A DNA stretch of 19,492 bases from Nitrospira sp. (GTDB lineage: Bacteria; UBA9089; CG2-30-40-21; SBAY01), in NCBI GenBank assembly GCA_005239945.1, contig SBAY01000138.1:1-19492 (forward strand), in the 5' to 3' direction. A program made the translations under genes and the position numbers. Below the pieces are notes generated by a model. The model was given only the letters and a program-made list of their open reading frames with translations. It was not told the DNA's origin and searched no databases. The stretch's first letter is position 1, and each line of letters starts with the position of its first letter. Shown piece by piece: positions 1 through 8,500 of the stretch.

Positions 1-34
1 CTAAAATCCATACCCTTGTGGTTAAAAAGTTTTT

Positions 35-109
35 GAGAAGAGAGGGGTTTAAGGGGAGAGAAACACTTTTTTCAAAAAGGGTTTCTCTCCCCTTAATTCC
101 TCTCCCCTC
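35..109. repeat. Long imperfect hairpin downstream of the Gfo/Idh gene
   Basis: Positions 49-64 and 81-96 form a perfect 16 bp inverted repeat (core AAGGGGAGAGAAAC) around a 16 nt loop. The flanks continue it imperfectly: the purine-rich stretch 35-47 pairs with 97-109. It lies about 55 bp past the stop codon of the oxidoreductase at 163. On the minus-strand transcript the hairpin is followed a few bases later by a short T-run, so it could act as a terminator. The G/A-rich, C/T-rich pattern also recurs in the 13956-14374 spacer, which suggests a dispersed repeat family. The structure is seen directly; the function is inferred. Confidence 0.6.
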
Positions 110-162
110 AAAATTTACCTCTTCTTGAATCACTATTAAAACCTGGTGGATTTCTGAGGACA

Positions 163-1119
163 CTATAATTTCAATTTACCCTGAATTTGTAACGTTACCG
201 CTAATGCCTTTAACTCTGCCTCTAAAGAGGTCATAGGCGTGATTTTCTTTGAAACACAATCGACAAAATGAACTAATTGTAATTTTAAAGGGTTATCTTT
301 ATGAACAAAAATCCTTTCGATGAAAGACTCTTGTTTATATCCAATTGCTTCACGACTAATGATATATTCTGATGTTCCCTGACGATAGATATGAAGGTCC
401 TGCTCAGCATAATCTAAGACGATATAAGCATTTTGTTGGGTAACGGCTAATGTTCGTATTTTATCCTCAGTCACCCTGGATGCAGTTAGACTGGCTATGC
501 AACCATTGTCAAATATGAGTTGGACATTAGCAATATCCTCATATTCGGAATAAATAGATTTAGCCGCTACATTTATTTCCTTAAGTGGGGAATCAACCAG
601 GCCTAAAACTATATCCACATCGTGAATAAGCAAATCCAGAACGACTCCGGTGTCATTTATCCGTCTGTTATAAGGGCCAAAACGCCTGCATTCGATAAAA
701 ATCGGGTCTTTGACAATTTTTTTTAACTCCAGAACTGCGGCATTAAATCGTTCTACATGACCTACTTGAAGAATTAACCCTTTTTCCTGGGCCAATTTTA
801 TTAATTCTTGAGCCTCTTCGAGGTTATTCGTAATAGGCTTTTCTATCAAAACATGGATACCTGCCTCTAAAAAATCCCTTCCTACCCGATAATGGGCACT
901 GGTAGGAACAGCAATACTTACGGCTTCTACCTTATCATATAGTTTTGTATAATCCGTGTAAGGCACGGTATGATACTGGCTGGCTATCTTGTTAACCTGT
1001 TTTTCATTAATATCAGCTATACCGATTAACTCTACATTCAGCAATTCACTATAAAGCCGCACATGATAACTGCCCATATGCCCGGCACCAACTACACCAA
1101 CCCTTAATGATTTATTCAT
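163..1119 (-). CDS. Gfo/Idh/MocA family NAD(P)-dependent oxidoreductase
   Basis: This is a 318 aa soluble sugar-type dehydrogenase. The N-terminal Rossmann fold shows the dinucleotide motif GAGHMG (residues 11-16), an acidic residue closing the second strand (D36), and the family EKP motif at 93-95, where the lysine is the usual catalytic or cofactor-contacting residue. A GHVERFN segment (120-126) and HD pair (166-167) sit where the family's substrate-site residues normally lie. Length matches the family. The start is supported by an AGGAGG ribosome site five bases upstream. Enzymes of this subtype oxidise a hydroxyl of a (nucleotide) sugar; some, such as GnnA in lipid A synthesis, act on UDP-GlcNAc. 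No lpx gene is visible here, so the substrate is unknown. It is separated from the lipoprotein gene upstream by a palindromic repeat and may be transcribed with it. Confidence 0.88.
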   Translation of the reverse strand: MNKSLRVGVVGAGHMGSYHVRLYSELLNVELIGIADINEKQVNKIASQYHTVPYTDYTKLYDKVEAVSIAVPTSAHYRVGRDFLEAGIHVLIEKPITNNLEEAQELIKLAQEKGLILQVGHVERFNAAVLELKKIVKDPIFIECRRFGPYNRRINDTGVVLDLLIHDVDIVLGLVDSPLKEINVAAKSIYSEYEDIANVQLIFDNGCIASLTASRVTEDKIRTLAVTQQNAYIVLDYAEQDLHIYRQGTSEYIISREAIGYKQESFIERIFVHKDNPLKLQLVHFVDCVSKKITPMTSLEAELKALAVTLQIQGKLKL

Positions 1120-1134
1120 AATAACCTCCTCGTC

Positions 1135-1215
1135 TAATTAAAAATTATGAATTAAAAATCATAAATTTTTTTCTCTTTCCTCAATTTTTAATTTTTAATT
1201 CATAATTTTTAATTA
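1135..1215. repeat. Perfect 25 bp AT-rich inverted repeat between two genes
   Basis: Positions 1135-1159 and 1191-1215 are perfect reverse complements of 25 bp, separated by a 31 nt loop. The right arm contains the last codon and stop of the small lipoprotein gene (stop at 1209-1211), and the left arm ends about 16 bp before the oxidoreductase start. The arms consist of AATTAAAAATT-type motifs. A 16 nt piece of the same sequence (TTTTAATTTTTAATTC) recurs at 10189-10204, so this looks like a dispersed repeat and not only a local terminator. The A/T-only stem would be a weak terminator. Confidence 0.75.
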
Positions 1216-1619
1216 CTCAACCTCCTGATTTTACCTGGTAAAATTTTCTTTACCTTTCTTTTACCATAAATAAACTCCTTCTCCTTGCCAACTATTTCCA
1301 CCTTCTTTCCAACGAATTCCTGTAGATTTATGCCATTATCAACAGGTGAGTGAAGTTGATAAGTAGTGTACCATAATTCTAAAAAATAACGGTTATATTC
1401 CTCTTTTGTTTCTGCCCATTTTTCCTTACCTTTATCATAGACAACCCCTATGTAGCTTTTTTCCGGGGCATTATGTTCCTGGTACCATTTTTCATTATTG
1501 AGTATCTCGACCCATTCTCCTGAAGGTTGTGGGACACAACTTGATAATAATACCGTCATGAGCATAACCAAGAAATATTTCAATTTACACCTCAATATTG
1601 TTCGAAATGATTTTTGCAT
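1209..1619 (-). CDS. Small predicted lipoprotein of unknown function
   Basis: The product is 136 aa. The N-terminus has basic residues, a hydrophobic stretch (about residues 14-25) and a lipobox-like LSSC ending at Cys28, which predicts lipidation and anchoring to the outer face of a membrane. The mature part is about 108 aa, rich in K, E, Y and W, with no motif I recognise. There is no clear ribosome site before the ATG at 1619; Met19 or Met21 would leave too short a signal sequence, so the long start is kept. The last codon and stop lie inside the palindrome at 1191-1215. Upstream there is only a MITE-like element and the radical SAM remnant, so the context gives no function. Confidence 0.6.
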   Translation of the reverse strand: MQKSFRTILRCKLKYFLVMLMTVLLSSCVPQPSGEWVEILNNEKWYQEHNAPEKSYIGVVYDKGKEKWAETKEEYNRYFLELWYTTYQLHSPVDNGINLQEFVGKKVEIVGKEKEFIYGKRKVKKILPGKIRRLSN

Positions 1620-1660
1620 GTAATTATTTTTACGCCAACTTTAGTTTAACATAGCATTTT

Positions 1661-1767
1661 AGAGTCTGTCCGAAAAGTTGGAAGCCCGAACTTGTTCGGG
1701 CAAACTTGTTTGGCTGCACTTTACCTCAACCAAGTTGAGGCATCCGCTGGTTTTTCGGATAGATTCT
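1661..1767. mobile_element. MITE-like element, copy A (107 bp)
   Basis: This 107 bp element has imperfect 17 bp terminal inverted repeats (core CTNTCCGAAAA / TTTTCGGATAG; 1661-1677 against 1751-1767, 14 of 17 matching). Internally it holds two small hairpins: CCCGAAC-TT-GTTCGGG (1685-1700) and CCTCAAC-GTTGAGG (1724-1740). A copy in the opposite orientation lies at 2723-2829, matching at about 91 of 107 positions. No coding frame is apparent. Terminal repeats, fixed length and two copies suggest a non-autonomous transposable element, but a transposase in trans has not been seen, so the mobile nature is inferred. Confidence 0.7.
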
Positions 1768-1968
1768 TAGTATGAAGTCAGGGGAAATTAGATATTAAGT
1801 TTACCAGAAAATATTCAAAAAGGCAAGAAAATTTTTTTATTTGTGGTAATACCAGTATATCGGTTGGAGAGGATTATGTTTATTGGGATTCGGGATTCGA
1901 GAATAAATCATATAAGTCCTATTCTTTCCTTTCACAATAACACCTTTTCACAATTGATAACTGAGAGA
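1768..1968. other. Gene-less spacer between element A and the radical SAM remnant
   Basis: No supported gene. It is AT-rich and contains a short tandem GGGATTC repeat at 1885-1900 (two units, running on into TCGAG), of a type often found as dispersed intergenic repeats. No convincing promoter or terminator was seen. Confidence 0.4.
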
Positions 1969-2655
1969 TTATGCCCGTTTGCCAAGCCTTAAAAATGGTT
2001 CTTCTTCATAAATGCTATGATAAACAACCTCGGCTGATGCCTTACAGCCACCCTGACATTTCTTTGCCTTTTGGCACATCTTACAGGAACCTGGGATAGC
2101 ATTACAAAATTCTGCTGCCTTTTTATCTCTGGCTATTTCAAAGAAGGATTTTTCAAAAAGGTTTCCTAATATTTGCTTAGAATGATTACAGATACGGAGG
2201 TTACCTGAGGAGTCAACAGTGTAATAGGAATTCTTGCTACCAGCTGAACAGAATCCAAAATTTAGATTCTTGTAGGCAGATATATCAATCAAACAAGGTT
2301 GGATAGGAATAGAGCAGGATATAGGGAATCCAAACTCTTTTACTGCAAGATTAGCAATTTCTAAGGCAGTTTTAATCTCTTCTGGCTCAGGCAAGAGTTC
2401 TTCAATATGCCTGAGCCCTTCACCTCCAGGATTAAAGCGATTAAACATCATTCCATCTGCTTTCAGAGCTACCGATAGCTCAATCGTCTCTCTAATATAT
2501 GGAATGTTGAGTTTTGTGGCTACAAAAACCACAACTGCACGGCCACTATGATATTTTATATTCACTATGGCTTCAACGATCTTATCAAATAGGCCTTTAT
2601 CACTCCATAGAGAAAGAGTAAAACTCCAGTCACTCCGAAAAGAGTACCTGATAGT
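1969..2655 (-). pseudogene. Radical SAM/SPASM protein, N-terminally truncated remnant
   Basis: The frame encodes the C-terminal part of a radical SAM protein with a SPASM domain. The auxiliary-cluster cysteines are visible: counted from the GTG at 2565 they are C106, C126, C161, C164, C170 and C174 (pattern FGFC...RIC...CxxC...CxxxC). SPASM proteins mature peptides or modify proteins using extra 4Fe-4S clusters. The GTG at 2565 is not a natural beginning, because the same frame continues upstream with typical radical SAM sequence (GLFDKIVEAI) to an in-frame TGA at 2656-2658. The N-terminal half with the SAM-binding CxxxCxxC motif is absent; only about 65 bp separate the TGA from element B. 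An ATG at 2705 with a good AGGAGG site opens a 46-codon frame ending in TAG exactly where the GTG starts. It may be the frameshifted continuation of the remnant. The gene is very probably inactive. Confidence 0.75.
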
Positions 2656-2722
2656 TCAATATTCCTTACAATAATGCTTGCACATTCTGGATAGAGAGTT
2701 CCCATTAATGCACCTCCTGTTT

Positions 2723-2829
2723 AGTGCCTATCCGAAAAACCGATGGATACCTCAACGAGTTTGAGGAAAAATGCAGCCAAACAAGTTTGCCCGAACAAGT
2801 TCGGACTTCCAACTTTTCGGATAGGTTCT
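2723..2829. mobile_element. MITE-like element, copy B (107 bp, inverted relative to copy A)
   Basis: Reverse-complemented, this element matches copy A at about 91 of 107 positions, and both have the same length. The termini read CCTATCCGAAAA and TTTTCGGATAGG, an inverted repeat in themselves, extended imperfectly by TTAAGAA-like bases. It lies immediately upstream of the radical SAM remnant and 32 bp downstream of the HEAT-repeat gene's stop codon. The two copies bound the interval 1768-2722 as an inverted pair. Confidence 0.7.
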
Positions 2830-2861
2830 TAATCTATACAAATCCATCCATATTTCCAGTG

Positions 2862-4376
2862 TTATTTATTGCCAAAAGCCTCTTTATTTTCCTCCCACCA
2901 TTTCTGCCACTTTTTGTAATCTTCCCCAAAATCTTTCCCTGTTATATCTTTCAATGCCTCTGCTGCGCAATATCGAACTCTTGCAACATTGTCCTTAAGG
3001 GTAATAATTAGAGGTTCTATCGCACGCAAGTCTTTAATCTTTCCTAATGCGGTTGTTGCATTTGCACGAACAGTCGAATTCTTATCTTCCATAGCGATAA
3101 TCAATGGTTCTACTGCCTGAGGGTCTTCTATCTCTCCAAGTGCTTCTGCTGCACTCTTTCGAGCTAACCAATTTTTATCTTTCAAACTAATAATCAATGG
3201 TTTTACTGCACGAAAATCCTTGGTCCTTCCAAGAGCTATTGCTCCATACCATCGACCGACAAAATCTTCGTCATTTAAGATATCAATTAAAGGTTTTACT
3301 GCAGGTGTGCCTATTTCTGCCAGGGCACTTGCTGCCATCATTCCCACCCATCCTTCTTTATCTTTCAGCGCAGCAACTAACGGTTCCACTGCACGAACAT
3401 CCTTTAGCATCCCCAGTGTATAGGCTGCATCTTCTCGAACAGTTGAATCTTCATCTTTTAGGACAGCAATTAAGGGCTCAACAGCATGGGGAGTTTTCAT
3501 CTTCCTAAGTGACAATACTGCATTTCGCCGAACCTCTGAATTATCATCCTTAAGTATATCAATTAAAGGTTTTGTTGCGCGAGAGTCTCCTATTACTCCT
3601 AACACTTCTGCTGCATTCATGCGAACATTTGGGGACTCATTCTTCAGAGCAGTAATCAGAAATCCTACTGCAGGTGTACCTATCTTTTCAAGACTTCCTG
3701 CTATTGCCTGCTGAACATTTAGATTCTCGTCATTTAATGCAGTACAGAGAGGTTCTATTGCACGGATGTCTTTTATCTCTCCAAGTATCCCTGCTACACC
3801 CTCTTGGATGCATGGATCATTACTCTTCAAATGCTTAATTAATGACGAGACAGCAGGTTTGCCTATCTCTATCAAAGACTCTGCTGCATCACGATTAACA
3901 TACTCACTTCCATCATTCAAGGCAATAATTAAGGGTTCTACTGCCCGAGGGTCTTTCATCTTTCCCAATCCCAACGCTGCATTGTTTCGAACATCTTGGT
4001 CTTTGCTCTTAAGTGCAGCAATTAAAAATTCTACTGCCCTGGTGTCTTTTATCTCAGCTAAAATCCAAACTGCATCCTCCTGATTCTTGAAATCTTTGCT
4101 CTTAAGTACAGCAATTAATGGCTCTACTGCAGGTTTGCCTATATCTATTAATGATAGTTTTGCAGCATCATTTCCATCATCTAATGCATCTATCAAAGCC
4201 TTTATTGCAAGAAAACCTCCTATTGCTCCCAATGCGTTTGCTGCATTTGTTCGGACACTAAAATCTCTGTCTTTAAGAGCATCAATTAATGGTTTGACAG
4301 CACGAGGGTCTTTTATTTCACCCAGTGCAGAAGCTGCGAGCCATCGAACATTTGCATCTCTATCTTTGAGAGCCAT
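2862..4376 (-). CDS. HEAT-repeat protein, C-terminal part of a frameshifted gene
   Basis: These 504 aa are almost entirely a run of about 16 HEAT-like (PBS-lyase type) repeats of 31 residues, with the consensus AVEPLIxALKDxxxxVRxxAAxALGEIKD. The run ends in a non-repeat tail with KDFGEDYKKWQKWWEENK, a typical end for such solenoids. The repeats form a superhelical protein-binding surface; no catalytic residues are apparent. The ATG at 4376 has no ribosome site and falls mid-repeat, in perfect register with the repeat left unfinished by the preceding frame, so this is not an independent gene. Restored, the protein would be about 880 aa with an N-terminal membrane anchor. The partner is unknown; the upstream neighbours (TPR and DUF3142 proteins) are likely functional companions. 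Confidence 0.8.
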   Translation of the reverse strand: MALKDRDANVRWLAASALGEIKDPRAVKPLIDALKDRDFSVRTNAANALGAIGGFLAIKALIDALDDGNDAAKLSLIDIGKPAVEPLIAVLKSKDFKNQEDAVWILAEIKDTRAVEFLIAALKSKDQDVRNNAALGLGKMKDPRAVEPLIIALNDGSEYVNRDAAESLIEIGKPAVSSLIKHLKSNDPCIQEGVAGILGEIKDIRAIEPLCTALNDENLNVQQAIAGSLEKIGTPAVGFLITALKNESPNVRMNAAEVLGVIGDSRATKPLIDILKDDNSEVRRNAVLSLRKMKTPHAVEPLIAVLKDEDSTVREDAAYTLGMLKDVRAVEPLVAALKDKEGWVGMMAASALAEIGTPAVKPLIDILNDEDFVGRWYGAIALGRTKDFRAVKPLIISLKDKNWLARKSAAEALGEIEDPQAVEPLIIAMEDKNSTVRANATTALGKIKDLRAIEPLIITLKDNVARVRYCAAEALKDITGKDFGEDYKKWQKWWEENKEAFGNK

Positions 4377-5511
4377 ACTTTAATGATTTTACTGCACGAG
4401 AATCTTTTATTTCTCCCAGTGTTTCTACTGCATTCCTCCTAACCTTCGAATTTCCATTTCTTAACGCAATAATTAGTGGTTCTACTGCAGGTTTGCCTAT
4501 CTTCACCAATGATTCTTCTGCACATATCTGAACACCATCTTTCCTGTCCTTAAGGAGAGCAATCAATGGTTTTATTGCACGAGGGTCTCTTGTTTCTCCC
4601 AATGCCTTTGCTGCCCACCATCGAACACCCCAATTCTTATCCTTAAGAGCCTCAATTAATGGTTCTACTGCATAAGATTTTTTTATATCCTCCAGTGATT
4701 CTGCTGCAGCTTCTCGAATATCAGGACTTTTATCCTTAAGGGCAGCAATTAGAATGTCAACTTTCTGATTATCTCCTAATTTACACAGGGCATAAGCACA
4801 CCAGATTTGCACCATTTTATTTTCATCTTTCAAGCCAAGAGACAGCGCTTTTATTGCCTTTTTATCTTCTATCTTTCCCAGTGACCATGCTGCAATTGCT
4901 CGAACATACCCATCTTCATCCTTTAGAGTGACAATTAAAGGCTCTACTGCTCGTATATCTTTAATCTCACCCAGTGCCCCTGCTGCTATAGCTCGAACTT
5001 CAGATTTTTCATCTTTCAAGCTATTAACCAATGGTTCCACTGCACGAACATCCTTTAGCATTCCCAATGCATAGGCTGCACTTCCTCGAACCTTCGCATC
5101 TTTCTCCTTCAGAACAATAATCAAATCTTTTACTGCAGGTGTACCTATTTTTGATAGGGCTTTTGCTGCCTCATTGCCAGGGGTGGTTCCTCCACCACCC
5201 CATGGAGGTCGCTTTATATATGCAGAGTCACCCAAAATTCTTATTAAAAACGGTATTGCAGAAACTGCTTCTGTGCCCATATCTCCTAAATGATAAGCTG
5301 CTCCTGCTCGATCTGTTGGGTCTTGAGAATATAATTCTTTAATCTGGTATTTTAGCTCATCAGAGGCATTGAGTGGAATATCTTCCTCTAAAATATTTGG
5401 TGAATTATTTGGGGTATTTTGTAAGGTAGGATGATGAGCTATTTTTATTAATACTCCTATCACTATACCAATTACAACCAGAAATAATAAAATTACCTTA
5501 ATCTTTTTCAT
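4360..5511 (-). CDS. HEAT-repeat protein, N-terminal part with membrane anchor
   Basis: The frame encodes 383 aa: a short basic start, one hydrophobic segment (about residues 5-24) that is a signal anchor or uncleaved signal peptide, a linker rich in N, P and E to about residue 50, then about ten HEAT-like repeats. An early repeat carries a Gly-rich insertion (PPWGGGGTTPG, about residues 102-112). The solenoid is therefore predicted outside the cytoplasmic membrane. The start is supported by AGGAGG four bases before the ATG. The frame ends abruptly at a TAG (4360-4362) inside a repeat: the expected PLIxALKDRD is read as SLKYGSQR then stop, while the +1-shifted frame supplies ALKDRD. One extra base near 4376-4384 explains this. 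It is 38 bp downstream of the TPR gene, probably the same operon. Confidence 0.82.
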   Translation of the reverse strand: MKKIKVILLFLVVIGIVIGVLIKIAHHPTLQNTPNNSPNILEEDIPLNASDELKYQIKELYSQDPTDRAGAAYHLGDMGTEAVSAIPFLIRILGDSAYIKRPPWGGGGTTPGNEAAKALSKIGTPAVKDLIIVLKEKDAKVRGSAAYALGMLKDVRAVEPLVNSLKDEKSEVRAIAAGALGEIKDIRAVEPLIVTLKDEDGYVRAIAAWSLGKIEDKKAIKALSLGLKDENKMVQIWCAYALCKLGDNQKVDILIAALKDKSPDIREAAAESLEDIKKSYAVEPLIEALKDKNWGVRWWAAKALGETRDPRAIKPLIALLKDRKDGVQICAEESLVKIGKPAVEPLIIALRNGNSKVRRNAVETLGEIKDSRAVKSLKYGSQR

Positions 5512-5549
5512 CTTCCTCCTGAACTAAAATCAAACCAGACACAATTTCT

Positions 5550-8500
5550 CTATTTCTTTAATTGTTCCAATAATGAATATAGTTCCTGGTTATCAAAGTT
5601 CCAATTGTTGTAATTAGAAAAATGCATCTGCCCTTTGATAAGTTTTTTTACCATATCTCCATTCGGGAATTCTTTTATAAGTCTTTTATATAACTCCTTT
5701 GCTTTCTTTTCATCCTCTTTATAATATGCAGCCCAATATAATGAATCATCTGCTAAGCTATTTTTTGGATATGTATCGACAAGTTTTAAGAATGCCTGAC
5801 ATGCCCCTTGTAAAAACTCCTTTTCCCTCTCACGAAAAAGCTTATTATAATCAGCTAACTTAAGATTACATAACGCTATTTTATATAGCGACTCCGGTAT
5901 TAGTTTAGAATGAGGAAATTCATCAACAATTTGTTGATAAATCTTCATCGCACGAATCTTACTATTATTTTTTTCTAAGTAATCATTAATTAGAGCAATT
6001 TCTTCTTTACTCCTGAATCCAAATTGATGATATAAAGGCTCTATCAGCCCCCCCATCACTTCATTATAAAACAGGTAATCGTCTTTATAATAATAAGAGG
6101 CTATTTTGTAAAGGAAGGTATCTTTTTCTTCTTTTGTTGAGGCGTTTTGATACTTAGAGTAAAGTGCCGAAAGTGTATCAATATCTTTTAAGTGCTTCTT
6201 TATTACCTCAAAATCTCCAGTGATTTTAATCTTTATAAGTGTTTGTCTTGCTTTGTCAAATTGGTCATTACGAAAATATCGTAGCCCCAATGAGTAAATG
6301 ACTGAATTTTTTTGTGGATGCTGTGGATATTTTTTGATAAACCTCTCCATTGACTCTGTATCCATCAAAATATTAAGTAGATAATCCACATCAAGAGAAT
6401 AAGCGGTGCCCTCGTCATCTGCACTACCTTCTTTCTGGCTTAGTTTAAAATAGGTATAGAGTGCATCTTCCAATCTGCTTGCATCTTCATAAATAAGGGC
6501 TATTTTTTCTTTTGCATTAAAGGTAAAACGGCTTTCTGGAAATTTATCAATAAGTATTTTTAACGACTCAACTGCCTTATCAAATTGTTTCATTTGATAA
6601 AAAGCCTGTACCCTTAACCAATATATCTCATCAAGCCACCACTTAGTAATCTTGCTTTTAAGGAGTAGTTCCAATATATTTAATGCCTCATCACCTCTTT
6701 GTAAATAAATATATGTCTTGGCTAAATGGAGTCTAATCAAGTCTTTTTCTTCATTTTTAGGGTAATTCTTTAAAAACTCCATAGTTACAGCCAATATTCT
6801 GTTAAGCGCCTCTGTCTTTTTGGCATTCGATTGTTCTATGGTTTTCTTTAAAGATTCAGAATCTCTACTATAATTTTCTATTGAATAGTCAGGAGATCCA
6901 TAATCTTCTATTGAATAGTCAAGAGATCCATAATCTTCTATTGAATAGTCAAGATGTCCATAATGTCCTTTCCATGCCTTCAAATTTAACATACCAACAT
7001 CTTCCTTTTCTATTTCATTAAAGGCAAGTGCTAATGATTGAAAGGCATATTTACTCTTTGGATATTTCTCAAGCAAGGATATGTATTGTTTGGTGGCAAA
7101 CAGATATTCTTCTTCAAGTCCTGCCTTAGATAATTCTTCTTTCATCCCGTTTTCTTCAATAAGTGACCGTAGGAGATTAAATGCCTTATGAAATTTATCT
7201 CCCCTTGGGTAGTTTGTAGCTACTGTTTTAAAGGCATTAAAAAAGTTTTGTGGTGCATTAACCTCTTTATAGATATAATAAAGCTCTATTAAGGCATCGT
7301 CTGCAAATGGGCTATATGGATGATATTGGACTAACTTCTCAAAACAGCCTTGCGACTCTTTTAAAACATCTATCTTTTTATCTGGTGCCGCACCGTAATA
7401 ATCCCACCAATTTTTTCCATATCCTCCTATGCGTAAATAAGACACACCAAGGAAGAATAGAGATTGAGAAATATAACTACTCTTTGGGTAATCTTTAATG
7501 AGTTTTTTAAAACTTTCAATGGCTAATTCAAGTGATTCGCGTTTAGAATGATCGTATCTATAATCATAATAATTAGAGTTATAAAAATATTCTTTTGCTT
7601 TCTGATAGGCAAAGTAATCAGGAAACCACTCAGATTTGTGTGCAGAGATATAATCTCTTACCTCCTGGGGGGTATTTTGGAGGACATAGCTGTTCAGTAC
7701 ACCACCACTATTCCATGACTCTGAGTCAATGTTGAAAATGAAATTAAATTCTTCTTCCAATCCCAAAATAGATTCTCTGGCTTGCTCGAGCATATCACCC
7801 TGCGAATACTCTTTTAATATCCGCAGGTAATATTCTATCCCTTTTAGATATTGACCAGATATGCAGTAAAGTCTGGCTATCTCACCTAAGGTATCATCCT
7901 TCAGGTAATATTTGGGCGGAGCCTGCTTTAATAGCAACTGGAAATAATTTAATGCCTCATCAAAAAATCTATTTTCTTTGGTAGTTATATACATCAAAAG
8001 ATTACATCTTCCATACATATACATAGATGGGAGTATCTTCTCTGATGTGGGATATGCGGTAATAACCTTTTTATAGTTCGAAGCCGCAGATGAGGAAGAA
8101 CCCATTAAAAAATTAATACTTGCTTGGGCATAAATCAGATTATCAAAGAGAGAATCTTTTATTTCTTGCCTATTCATCAGTTCATCGAATATGATTTGTG
8201 CCTGAGCATATTCTTTTTTCTCCATATAATGTTTTGCCTGAAGATACCTTTTAAGTGTCTCCTTTTCTAAAGTATCCGTATGTTCGAATAAATCAATTCT
8301 ATCTGCCGCTACATTAAGGGAGAAGAGGATATATGGTGTTGCTCGTTGATAATGTAGTGATTCGTGGGCATTCTTAAATACCTCTTTATAAATCTCTAAT
8401 GCCTCTTGAAACATACCTTCTTCTTCCAAACGATACGCAGATAAGATAGAATCACGATATAGAAAATCCTCTATTGGTAGAATTTTAGATAGGGTCTCCT

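Noticed and set aside
2724..3011. Plus-strand open frame of 95 codons
   Set aside because: It begins within element B and runs antisense through the HEAT gene; no ribosome site and no protein-like sequence. It is a shadow of the repeat and the HEAT gene.
3197..4383. Several plus-strand open frames opposite the HEAT repeats
   Set aside because: They arise from the periodic codons of the 31-residue repeats on the minus strand and have low-complexity translations with the same period.
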